From: Jaminaea rosea
Taxonomy: Eukaryota > Basidiomycota > Exobasidiomycetes > Microstromatales
Length of the DNA: 64,000 bases
Direction: 5' to 3'
Assembly: GCF_003144245.1 (NCBI RefSeq)
Contig: NW_020289979.1
Location: forward strand, 124,001-188,000
The translations under genes were made by a program, and so were the position numbers. Positions within the stretch are counted from its first letter, which is position 1, and every line of letters begins with the position of its first letter. Shown here one piece after another: positions 27,621-37,453 of the stretch. A model generated the notes under the pieces. It was not told the origin of the DNA and searched no databases. It was given only the letters and a program-made list of their open reading frames with translations.

Positions 27621-28202
27621 ATGTGCAAACACATCCTCAATGCCCAAGTGACAGTCCGTGCACCCTGCTGCCAACGCTTCTTCGACTGTCCACAATGTCA
27701 CGCCGAATCCTCCGACCACCCGCTCGCCAAGACTACGGAGCTGGCCTTTGTATGCAAGAAGTGCCGCAGGGCATTCCGCCGTGACTTGGAGCGCTTTGAG
27801 CAGGGCAGCGATGACTATTGTCCACACTGCGATAATTGCTACGTCATTGACGCAAGGACAGGCAGCGACGCGAGGGCAGCAAGGGAGGCTGCGGCTGCAG
27901 CAGGGGAGGAGGGAATGGAGGTGCCCGATGCGAGAGAGGACTCGTCCATCTACCAGGCGCTGGACCCGCGACAACGCTATGACCCTCGAAGAGACTTCCG
28001 AGCTGCGGCGCACAATGCTACCGAGGGAGGAGACCGCATCGATGTCGGCGGACTGCAGGGCGCCGTCGAGCAGGGGAAGATCAATGAGGAGAGGAGGCAG
28101 GACATTCTCGATGCTAGCCTGTTGGCCGCCGCTTCTGCCAATCATGGAGCTGGTGGGGCGAGCAACTTTGCAGCAATCGATGACGACCTCGACTGGAGCT
28201 GA
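27621..28202 (+). CDS. CHY-type zinc finger protein
   Basis: Intronless, 193 residues. The N-terminal half is a CHY zinc finger: MCKHILNAQV opens with the C-x-H pair, followed by APCCQRFFDCPQCH, a spaced His in SSDHPLAKT, CKKCRRAF, and YCPHCDN. This pattern is shared with yeast Hot13 (intermembrane-space protein acting with Mia40 in Tim import) and with the CHY modules of RING-type ligases such as Pirh2; there is no RING here. The C-terminal half is Ala/Asp/Glu-rich with no recognised domain and ends in an acidic DDDLDWS. The Met directly before CKH is chosen because the longer in-frame extension to 27393 overlaps the promoter and is not conserved in character. A zinc-chaperone or redox role is only inferred. 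Confidence 0.82.
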   Translation: MCKHILNAQVTVRAPCCQRFFDCPQCHAESSDHPLAKTTELAFVCKKCRRAFRRDLERFEQGSDDYCPHCDNCYVIDARTGSDARAAREAAAAAGEEGMEVPDAREDSSIYQALDPRQRYDPRRDFRAAAHNATEGGDRIDVGGLQGAVEQGKINEERRQDILDASLLAAASANHGAGGASNFAAIDDDLDWS

Positions 28203-28317
28203 GCGGATCCGCCGATGAGTAAGATTGGCCGCACTCAAGCGTCACACGATTAGAGATTGGACAATTGCTCCATTCGTAACCACAAAACAGTCATACCCTT
28301 CCGAGCACATGGTCCCT

Positions 28318-31300
28318 CTACGCCTTGAGGTACCCATTCGACTGCAGCCACCCGCGCACATCCTCCGTCGACCTTTTGACCCAACCAATGTTGGCGCGCA
28401 CCTCGTCCAAGCCCTGCTCGAGGCCAGACTTGTACTTGTCGTTGTCGTGCTTGGAGAAGAATGACTCGATCTGTTGGAGGTCCTCCGGAGAAGAGAAGGA
28501 GCTGATCGAGTACTGGATAATGCGGCCGAGGGAGAAGTCTTATCGGGCGCGACGAGTGATGGAAGACAGAGGGCGGGAAGGAGAGTAAGGAAAGGGAGGA
28601 GAGGACCGTCAGAAGCAATACCAATTATCTCATCGCCACGCGCGCACTCACTTCCCTCGAAACGCTTGACAAGCGCCTCGTGCCTCTCCTGCATCGCATC
28701 TCTCAGCTGCCTCCTCGTAGCCGCATTCATGCTGAAAGCCAGCACCGGGTACATGAAGTCTTGCGTCTTGACCTCATTGCCCTCGAACGCAAAGTCAAAG
28801 GCCTTCTTGATCAGCTCTGGCTCCCTCGTCGAGCCCAGTGCCATGAGGGCGGCAATCTTGTGAGTGGGCGTGGGAGGCTTGCGGTACATGCGCAGGGCCG
28901 TCTCCCATTCCTTGGCGCCACCGTGCTTGACGGATTGGACGATGCAAGTGCGGAAGATGTCGGGGTGGATAAGAGACTCGTCTCCCTTCTCGATGACGGG
29001 GCCCATGCGGCGTTGAATCTCCTTGATCGTGTAAGGGTCGCTGGCTGCGGCTGCGGCGCCGATAACGGTCGCACGCAGCTGACGGAGGTCGGGCGAATCG
29101 TCCGCACCGAAGTCGAAGCCCAACTTCTGTACGGCTGGACGGAAGAGATCCGCACGGAACGCGTCAATGGCATCCCGCACTTCCTGAGGCTGCTCCCACC
29201 ATACGCTGGCCAAGGAGCCCAGGTGCGTCGATGCGCCCAGGTTGGCAAGATAGCGGTCCTCGCTCAGGTTGAAGCCCTTGAGCAGGTCAAGTCCGCCTGA
29301 CGTCTTCGCGTAGCCAGCTCGGCCCAGCGTGAAGGCGTCCGAGATAAGACCAACTCGGTCCTCAAGCGAGAACATGCCGTCCTTATTGGCGGCTTCCTTG
29401 CCCAGCTTGGCGAGACGCTCCGGCGAGTAGGCGACGCGGTACACGCCCACTGTGTTGGCGTTGAGCTTCCACTGAGCGTTCTTGGCATCCTTGAGCGGGA
29501 TTGAAGCTTCACGCTCCTCCTGGAGGATAGCTTCCTGGTCAATGCCAACCGACGTCTTGATGGCAAGAGGAACGTGCCAGAGGGTCTTGTCCTCCTCGGG
29601 CTTGACGTCGCCCGTGGTCAGGAAGCGATTCTGTCGCACCTTGATTGCGTCGGCCTCTTCTTCGACAGTAATGACCGGGAAGCCCTGCTCGAGAACCCAG
29701 TTTTTCATAATGCGCGGCACATCCTTGCCCGACGCCTCGCTGATACCGTTCCACAGATCAGCAGTGACCGAATTGCCGTAGGCGAGCTTCTTTAGGTAGA
29801 TGCTGACTCCTTGCAGGAACTTCTCCTCGCCCACAAGGTTCGAAAGCATGCGCAGCACGCTCGCACCCTTGCTGTAGCTGATTGCGTCGAAGATTTCGGA
29901 GATGACGGCAGCCACGTCCGGCTCACCGTTGGAGCGCAATTTGACCTCAATGGCGTGAGAAGAGCGCTTCGAGTCGAGGTCAAGAGCACGCTCAAGGTGG
30001 GTGGCGATGAACTCACTGGCCGAGTCCCACTCAGGGTAGGCCTTGTCGAGGATGATGACCTCGCCCATGAGTGTGGCGAAGGCCTCGTTGAGCCAGAGGT
30101 TGTCCCAGAAGCGCATGGTGACAAGGTTCCCGAACCACTGGTGCGCAACTTCGTGGCTCTGCACACCGGCGCACCTCTTCTGCCCGGCGATGCCAGACTT
30201 GACGGGGTCGTAGAGGTAAACGGAGGTACGCCCAGTGATGAGGCCCCAGTTCTCCATGGCTCCAGCGTCAAAGTCAGCCGCGACGAGGGTGTCGACTTTG
30301 GGAAGCGGGTACTCAAGGTCGAAGACCTGTTCGTAGATGGGCACGACCTTCTTGGTGACATCGACGGTGTACTGCGCTTGGTCAATGAAGTCCTCGGTAG
30401 CGTAGACGTTGACTGCGACTTCGCGGCCTGACTTGGGGCTCTTGAAGCTGGATGAAAGACGCTTAAATGGCCCCTCCGCCCAGGCGATGAGGTACGTCGA
30501 GAGCTTGGGAGTCGTGTCGAATTCGGTGAGGACCCACGAGTCGGAAGCCTCGTCAGCCGTGGAAGTCATTTCGGACTTGCCCTCAGTCTTGACGAGGTTG
30601 GAGCTGTTGTAGGTGGCGGGGACGCCGAACTCGCTAGTGCGAAGGAGCTTGTCAATGTCGGCGCCAGAGACATCACTGGCCTTAGTGACAGGCATGTTGG
30701 CCAGGGCCGTGTTCTCCTTGCGGTGCAGCATGCGGAATGAGACGGTCGTCTTGAGATCAGGCTCATCCCAGCCGGGGAAGGCTCGACGTTGAGCAGTAGC
30801 TTCGAATTGAGTGAGAGCAGAGATGATCTTCTTGCCATTGTGCTCGGATGTAGAGTGGTAGTAGCCCTGCGCCAGCGCGAACATCGTGAGCAAAGTTGGT
30901 TAGCAGGCCGCGCAATGACGTAGATGCCGTGACTGCACCTCTAGCTCACCATCATGCTGTTGTCGAGCTCAGATTCGAAGGCGATGGTCATCTTTCCCTC
31001 TGCACCAGCTGGCAGTGCCGTTGCGAGCTTGATCTTCGCTACCTCGCGCTTGGCATCGAGGTGGACCGAGTCGATGGTCTGCGTTGACTCAGTCTTGAGC
31101 TGCTCGCATACAACGAGGGCCTTGCCGAACTTCATCTTAGGTCCGGCGTTGAAGATGAGCTCGGATATTCCATTAGGGTCGACGACTTTGAAGGAAGCAG
31201 TGACGACTCCGGCGAAGTGGAGCGCCTTGAGGTCCGACTGGATCAGGAGGTCATAGTGAGAAGGGATCACAGTGCGGGGGAGACGGAACTCCGGGTAGTC

Positions 31301-31489
31301 AACCTTGGTAGGGTCAACGGACATGGTGGAAGCCGGTCGAAAGTGCGAGAGGAGAGATCGAAGGCGGTCCACCTTTGGAGTTGCTAGATGTTGCAGAGAT
31401 GGAGTCTGGAAGAGGAGGGCAGCGGCGAGGACAGCGAGGCAGGCGGTGAGAGGAAGTAGCAGGGAAGACGGCGACGATGGTCGTGCCAT
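28318..31489 (-). CDS. M1 family zinc aminopeptidase (Ape2/Aap1-like)
   Basis: Exons 30950-31489, 28652-30866 and 28318-28538, introns 83 and 113 nt, all in phase, 991 residues. N-terminal beta domain (VIPSHYDLLIQSDL), substrate-binding GAMENWGL (about residue 380), zinc motif HEVAHQWFGNL with the third ligand in LNEAFATLMGE (about 415-440), then the helical ERAP1-like C-domain. The last junction restores FEGNFSLGRIIQYS, and the protein ends EDVRGWLQSNGYLKA, as in yeast Aap1 and Ape2. It removes single N-terminal residues from peptides. The first Met precedes a hydrophobic stretch (LLLPLTACLAVLAAALLF), suggesting a membrane anchor or signal; Met56 (MSVDPTKVDYPEF) is the start expected for a cytosolic form. 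Convergent with the CHY gene, 115 bp apart. Confidence 0.93.
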
Positions 31490-32396
31490 TCGCTGGTGTT
31501 ATGCAGCTTTCAACTCAGGTGCGTACCTTTGCGAGACTTGCGTGGTTGCCCAAAGGAAGAGATGCGATGAGAGATGATGCTGCGAGAGAAGGACGATATG
31601 CGGCAGTGGAGATTTGTCTCTTTGCCAACAGACGCCGAGCTAATCCGGTTCTCATCCAACAGTCTGTGAGGGCAATGAGGCGAAGAAGGTAAGTGTACCA
31701 CCCTACTTTGTCGATGCCTGCTCGTGTTGCTCACCTGAACGAGGTGACGAGATCAATCGAAAAGAGATGGTGATGGGGCGAAGAAGATCAAGAAGAGCAG
31801 ACACTGACACATAAAGTCGCACGACCGCTGCTTGCTCCGTGCGCGGTGAGCGGCGGCCTGCTGACCCACGCGTCCGTCTCGCCTCTTTTTCGGCGTTCAG
31901 GCCGAAGCTTCCACTCAGCGTGGCTGGGCCATTGGCAGGCCAGAGGCGAGAACAACAAGATAACGGGATGGCATGACAGGATGACTGGCTCAGTGGAAGG
32001 TTGAGCAGGCAGGCTCATAGGCTAGCATGCGGATCTCAGTGCGGGCCTTCTCTCCATCGCTCCGTTGCACGGCAAGCAACCCAGCCTCGGCGTGCGTGTT
32101 TGCGCTTTCTCACTTGGCGGCAGATATCGCTGCCTTTGCAGTTGGTCGTTGACTGTGGTTGCTCTTCTGCGGAAGCTCTCTGACGTCGTAGCAAAGCCAC
32201 TCATCGCGTCCTATTCGTGCCCATTGCCCACCAATCGGGCTCGCCGCCTGATCGTCTCCTCTACGTTTCTGACAGCTCTCATAGCTCCATCCACACTGCT
32301 CAGCTGTTCGACGATGGCATCTCGTGTCAAGGTGTATCATATCAATCAGATGGAGCGTTCCAAGCACAGGAAGAGACAATCGTTCCTTTCCAGCGC
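31490..32396. other. Intergenic: aminopeptidase upstream region and SCP2 3' flank
   Basis: 907 bp between tandem minus-strand genes. It holds the aminopeptidase promoter and the SCP2 3' UTR. A minus-strand GTGAGC donor-like site near 31730 could start a 5' UTR intron, but I found no clear matching acceptor. Short ORFs show no family features. Confidence 0.4.
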
Positions 32397-32976
32397 TTAG
32401 AGCTTAGCCTTCTGGGCCTTGAGCACACCGTCGAGCTTGGTAGCGAGCATGATGTTACCCTTGACCTTGAGCTTGCCGCTCATGAAGGCCTTCTGGCCGT
32501 TGAGCTGACCGTCGGCCATCTGCATGAAGGTCTCGTCCGACGTGTTGATGGTGACATCGGCCTTGCCCTTTGACTTGCCCTCGTAGGCCTCGCCGCCCTT
32601 CTTGAGGTCAATGGTGTAGACAAGCTCCTCGCCGCCCTGCTTGATGTGCATCTCGAAGACACCGTTGGTCTTCTGTTGGAGTGCGAGGATCGGAGGGGGA
32701 ATGGGTGGTCAGTCATGCTGCGCTGCAAGGACGGACAATGAGGAGGGTAGGCAACGCACCTTCATGATGTCCTTCTTCTCCTTCTCGCTCATCTCAGAGA
32801 GACCGCCCTTGATCTACGAGGATGCGACAGGGTGTTTGGAGCAGTCAGTATCGCTTTGACCATGATTACAGCTTAGTGCTCCTCCTCTCGTCAGCAGACG
32901 AGGAATCGGCCCTGCTGCTGCCCCTGCCGCCGATGCTTACCTGCTCGAACAATGCCTTGGATTTGAACTCTCCCAT
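32397..32976 (-). CDS. SCP2 sterol-binding domain protein with peroxisomal AKL tail
   Basis: Three exons (32941-32976, 32760-32813, 32397-32672; introns 127 and 87 nt) give 121 residues, essentially one SCP2 domain: MGEFKSKALFEQ, IKGGLSEMSEKEKKDIMKK, TNGVFEMHIKQ, then DVTINTSDETFMQMADGQL and FMSGKLKVKGNIMLATKL, the conserved second half of the fold. The C-terminus is QKAKL; AKL is a functional variant of the peroxisomal targeting signal PTS1. SCP2 proteins bind sterols, fatty acids and acyl-CoAs in a hydrophobic tunnel and support peroxisomal lipid handling. Small size and phase-0 introns leave little doubt about the model. A TATA-like element lies about 100 bp upstream. Confidence 0.95.
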
Positions 32977-34057
32977 TGTGAATAGATTGGTGTTGCGGTG
33001 ATGTGTGTAGAGACGTTGAGGTTACGCGGTGGTAGTGGTGGTCAGGATGGAAAGCGTGGTCGTCCGGTCGCTCACTCCTTATACAAGGTCAGCGGTCCTC
33101 GATGTGGGGGGTCCTACTACGCCGGCGCGGCCTCTCGTGCGGGGAGAAGCTTGTGAGTGCCGACCGGGTGCTCAGGCGAGCGAGCGAGTGAGAGCGACGA
33201 CGAGTACAGCCCCGCCGCCCACCGTCACACACGTCACAGTGCTCGTGTGCCTCGCCGCGCTGCCAATGACCGCATAGAGCGCCTGCCGCGATTGGCCCAG
33301 CGTGAAAAGCTCGAGGCACGAAGCGCGGACTCCGCCGGCAGGCCGCAACGAAGGTAGCCATATCCGGCACTGCGAGAGCTCCAGCCTCACACACCGAGAT
33401 CGACGACGATGTCGCAGCTAAGCATCCTCGAGTGGCTCGGTCTCATGGATGACAGATAGTTCCTCGGAGAATAAGACGAGCGAGGAAGAGCGAGATGAAT
33501 GATTGTCTGGGGCACGACTACCACGAGGCGCTCACAGCCGTCGCCGAGGGGCTCGGTATCGTCACGACCCGGTCGCAAAGAGAAAAGCAAGTCATAGTCG
33601 CCAGGTTCCCTTCATCAGCTCGCATCTCGATCGACAGGCTCATGCTAGGGTCCCATGATGCCATTCCTGGCTCAGGCTCTGAGCAGTGTCCACCGCACGA
33701 GTATCTGGGCAGACTCAAATCGGGCCGTTAAGGACTGTCGAGAAGTCGGTCACACTTCTCACTGTTGACTCCTCTGCCGACTCACAGGCACGACTCAAGG
33801 TAAGCTCACTCGATCATGGTGAGGAGCAATCTGGGCGTGCGACGTAGAATCGCTCCAAGTCTGGTACGAGGGCTGGTCTTGGATCGCAAGGTGGAGAGGG
33901 ACTGAGCGCAATGATGTCGCGCCAGGTGAAGATCGCGGAAGTGGGCCTCGAGCGCGAGGACACGAGGAGTCCAACACTTTTGTCTCTCCCCTTCATCCAT
34001 CCACTCCTCATCTCGCCGCCTCCTCACTGAGCCGCAGTCCCCGAATCTGTCAGCTTG
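32977..34057. other. Divergent intergenic region, SCP2 / unknown 1083-aa gene
   Basis: 1081 bp without a convincing gene. It should hold both promoters, a TATA-like site for SCP2 (separate entry), a short GCGA-type microsatellite near 33176-33190, and a possible 5' UTR intron of the right-hand gene (AAG|GTAAGC at 33799, acceptor CCGCAG ending 34036). Short ORFs at 33399-33731 on both strands lack family features. Confidence 0.4.
33077..33083 (-). promoter_or_regulatory. Possible TATA box of SCP2 gene
   Basis: On the minus strand the sequence reads TGTATAAGGA, 101-107 bp upstream of the SCP2 ATG, a normal distance for a fungal TATA element. It is the only clean TATAA-type site in this promoter region. 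Confidence 0.4.
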
Positions 34058-37000
34058 ATGGCGCACACTCCAGTGACACCTCATCTTCGCAGTCGACTGT
34101 CCCATCAGGCCTCTCATTCGCCGGCGTCGTCGTCGCCGGCTGCGCAGTCACAGCATCCTGGACGGATTGTCAAGAAGCTCGTCCTGCGAGGTAATGCCTT
34201 TGGACAAGGATCACGCTATGAGCTCTTCCTTCTTGTCACCGTTCCCGCCACTGCGCATGCAGCCTCATATCCACTCTTGCCGGACACCGACGTTAAGCTC
34301 CTCTCGTCGTCGGTCGATGCTCTATCAAGTACCGGCGGATATGCGCCCCTCTCTGAGACAGCGGCCAGAGCAGCTCGTCATCTAGGCGGCAGGGTGAGCG
34401 TCGACTCGTTCGACACGGGCTCACAGCCTCGTATCACGATCTCCAACTATGCTGTCACGTTCAGCACAATGCCCAAGCATGCCGCTTCGACACCCTCAAC
34501 TTCCACTTCGCCTCCACCGGCGCATACATTGAGCTACATGGTCTGCATTCAGCTCGAAACGCGCTTCAAGACGCAGCCGCCGAGAAGCCCATACGCTCTG
34601 ATCCTTCCAGTGCCACGCTGCTTGCACTCGCGTATACACTTCACGTTCTCGCCCGAAGTTGTCGACTCAGAAGACGAGGTTGATGTACGCATTGAGCCGC
34701 CGCTAGGCAAGAAGAGGCCGCCGCCAAAACCTCGACGCTCCTTTGGTGGGGAGGGTAGCGACTCGCTCGACCCCAGCGCAGACGACGACGCGCGGTCGAT
34801 GATCACCCAAAGCAGTGACGAGCATGCGGAAGAAGGGGAGGAGGAGAATCTCTGCGTCAAGGGCCTCTTCCAGTCGACGGACCAAGTCTCAATACGATGG
34901 GCAGGTGCAAGCGCAGGAAAGCTGCAGCGCGACGACAGTCTGGCTGCGATACGCTGTGACACCATGCAGCTACAGACAACGAGTCGCTACACGCTGGATC
35001 AGGATGGCAGAGTCCGCCTGGACGTCCTGAGTGAGGGCGTACTGCGAGGCGTCTACTGCTCGGGCCTCGATCGCATCGCTTACCTGCCGCTGGTCCTCGA
35101 CTCGCACGGTCAAGCGATAGAGTATCAAGACATGACCATCGAAGACACCATAGGGCTGCGCAGCTGGCACTTTCTCAACCCAGGAGATGTACCTGGCAAG
35201 CATCCAGAGCGATCAGGCAGTAATAGCACATTGGCTAGCTTGGCGTCAAGTTCTTCGTCCATTGACGACACCTCCCTGCTCGAGGGAGATGACTTGTTGG
35301 CCACCAGGCCGCCAAGGGGTTTCGACGCCTCGCTTGACCTCAGCGCCGAGCTGTCCAGGAACAATGGTAACGGCTCAAAGGCTCTGCCCCCATTAGGGCC
35401 TGACGAAAAGTCACGCGTCATTCTGTACCTCGATGTGCCCGATACCGGCGAGACCTTCTCCTTCACACTGCGCTACCGGTTGCTGATGGACATGCAGAAC
35501 GACGATCCAGTAGTCTTGCCTACGATAAAGGCGCCAACAGCTGCAGAACTCAGCACCAGTCATCACTTGGAGCCACATGCACAATCTCCACCCTCTGGCG
35601 TGGGTTTTCTCAGGCCGGCGCGCTCAAAGCAAGTACCCGACGCCGTGCAACCAGACACGCTCACCGTCGAGCATGAGAGCGGCTCTGCCTCGCCTATGGC
35701 CTCACCCTACCTGCACCTCTTCCCTTTGCCCAGTGACGAAGGTCCATTCGATAGCTTGGACGGCGAGCAGAACGCAGATTCTACTCTCCAAGCCGGGGAA
35801 GACCCACCAGCAGCGAGCAGTCCACCGCACACTCCTCAAGCTGTGTTCCGCCCAATGCCCATTTGGGACGACTCGATGGTGCTACATGACGATGAGACTT
35901 CGAGACCGTCAGTGATTGCCGAGGCGTCGCTGTCCCTCTGGATGTGTAGTCGGGACGATGGCGTCGCTGGACAGAACAAGGGTGCACCGGCTCGACCCGC
36001 GGGCCTGCGTAGAATGGTATGCGACTTACGTTGTAGCTGGCCCTTGGTCAAGAAGGATGGGCGGCCCTTAGAGGAGATGGATCTGTGGCTCCCACGCACT
36101 GCTACGATGCCGTGTGCATTTGATGGGGCCGCGGCAAATGACGAGCCAGACGGGGAAAACAGCTTCGGACGGCGCAGCCGTGAGCCCACTGTGCTGCTGG
36201 CGCTGGTGGCTGGGACCGTAGTCGAGCCGCACCGCAGCGATGCGGCAGAAAATGTTTGCTTGCATTTGCGTCGCCCGCCACAGGTAGATGACAAGTTTTC
36301 GACAGCGGCGGAGGTGCGTCTCATTTTCGAGTATGAGAGCCTGGATGGGAGCAGCATGCCGGTCAACACTGCGCTATCAACATTGCCCCTCCCTCTGCCT
36401 CTCTTTGCATCTGAAGTGCTCCTTCTACACGTGAAGGCTGAGCACGACGGAGTCGCCGTAGGCAACCTCGTGGCCCCGAGCTTCGATATCGAGGCGATGC
36501 CCAAGCAGCCTCAAGCAGCCATCTCCACAAGCCATGCAGCCATGGAGCTGCATCGCTTTGTAATTCCACCTCTCACTCCGCTCGACATCACAGCTCTCCT
36601 CGTCTCGCCGCAAGAGGCGACAAGGAGGAGCAAGAGGAGGAGAAGAAAGATGATGCAGCTTCGCGGTGGGTCACCGCAGAGGGGCAGGCGACGGCGTTGG
36701 CTCACATTTGCCGCTGGTGGTGGCGATGACGATGAAGACGAGGAAGAGTCTAGCAGCGGCGAAAGAGCGCGATCCTCCCTCTGGATGCCCGTTTATATGA
36801 TGGCGGCACTCTTCGCCCTCTTTGCCATCGGCGCAGCCCTCAGCGAGGAGCTGCAGTCCATTCCCGGCAGTCACATCGTAGCTCGAGCTCGTGGCGGTGC
36901 CGACGGTCAAGCTCGTAGAAGGCCCAGCTGGACTGATTTGGAGATGCTAGGCCGAAGAGTCGAGCAGCTGGCCATGGCTGCTAATGTCGATTTTGGGGAG

Positions 37001-37309
37001 GGAACATGGAATGCAGAGCAGCCAGGCTCGCAAGACAGGGAAGGGGCTAGCGGACCGACCATACCGCCTTGGCCGCGGCCAGCCGCCCGCGAGAATTTCG
37101 AGGATGACAAGGATGACGAGAGCGACTTGTTGCGAAAGCACGCCTCGCATCCGACTACGTCCATCTCACATCGCCATCAGCAGCCCTCCCTCGTGACCGT
37201 CGCTGGAGTGGTGCTGCGCGTGCTCTGCTCACCGATCATAGCTGTTGGGAGGGGAGCCGCTCTTTTGCTGGGACTGGTGGCCAGAGGTGGTGGCGGTGGC
37301 GCGAGGTAG
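34058..37309 (+). CDS. Large protein of unknown function with C-terminal membrane segment
   Basis: Intronless, 1083 residues from the first ATG (MAHTPVTPHL). I do not recognise the family. The N-terminal 180 residues hold a compact, hydrophobically patterned region (RYELFLLVTVPA, ITISNYAVTFS, HTLSYMVCIQLE) suggestive of a beta-rich domain, with further beta-like stretches at 300-350 and 500-520. Between them lie acidic and Ser/Pro-rich disordered segments. A basic cluster (RRSKRRRRKMM, about 857-868) and an acidic run precede one clear membrane segment near 909-930 (LWMPVYMMAALFALFAIGAAL); a second hydrophobic stretch occupies the last 35 residues. The basic-then-hydrophobic order suggests a large cytosolic part tethered to a membrane. 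Codon use resembles the neighbours, so it looks like a normal expressed gene. Convergent with DIS3. Confidence 0.7.
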   Translation: MAHTPVTPHLRSRLSHQASHSPASSSPAAQSQHPGRIVKKLVLRGNAFGQGSRYELFLLVTVPATAHAASYPLLPDTDVKLLSSSVDALSSTGGYAPLSETAARAARHLGGRVSVDSFDTGSQPRITISNYAVTFSTMPKHAASTPSTSTSPPPAHTLSYMVCIQLETRFKTQPPRSPYALILPVPRCLHSRIHFTFSPEVVDSEDEVDVRIEPPLGKKRPPPKPRRSFGGEGSDSLDPSADDDARSMITQSSDEHAEEGEEENLCVKGLFQSTDQVSIRWAGASAGKLQRDDSLAAIRCDTMQLQTTSRYTLDQDGRVRLDVLSEGVLRGVYCSGLDRIAYLPLVLDSHGQAIEYQDMTIEDTIGLRSWHFLNPGDVPGKHPERSGSNSTLASLASSSSSIDDTSLLEGDDLLATRPPRGFDASLDLSAELSRNNGNGSKALPPLGPDEKSRVILYLDVPDTGETFSFTLRYRLLMDMQNDDPVVLPTIKAPTAAELSTSHHLEPHAQSPPSGVGFLRPARSKQVPDAVQPDTLTVEHESGSASPMASPYLHLFPLPSDEGPFDSLDGEQNADSTLQAGEDPPAASSPPHTPQAVFRPMPIWDDSMVLHDDETSRPSVIAEASLSLWMCSRDDGVAGQNKGAPARPAGLRRMVCDLRCSWPLVKKDGRPLEEMDLWLPRTATMPCAFDGAAANDEPDGENSFGRRSREPTVLLALVAGTVVEPHRSDAAENVCLHLRRPPQVDDKFSTAAEVRLIFEYESLDGSSMPVNTALSTLPLPLPLFASEVLLLHVKAEHDGVAVGNLVAPSFDIEAMPKQPQAAISTSHAAMELHRFVIPPLTPLDITALLVSPQEATRRSKRRRRKMMQLRGGSPQRGRRRRWLTFAAGGGDDDEDEEESSSGERARSSLWMPVYMMAALFALFAIGAALSEELQSIPGSHIVARARGGADGQARRRPSWTDLEMLGRRVEQLAMAANVDFGEGTWNAEQPGSQDREGASGPTIPPWPRPAARENFEDDKDDESDLLRKHASHPTTSISHRHQQPSLVTVAGVVLRVLCSPIIAVGRGAALLLGLVARGGGGGAR

Positions 37310-37453
37310 GGAGGGAATGCAAACGGGACGCCGATTCTGTTATCACATTATCAAAAGAGGTCAATGACTTCACTCAATACCAAACTCTATCTGTCACGCA
37401 CAGTCGCAGTCATGCTTGTGATTATTGTCTTGCAGTGTCCTCCCGCCGCACGC

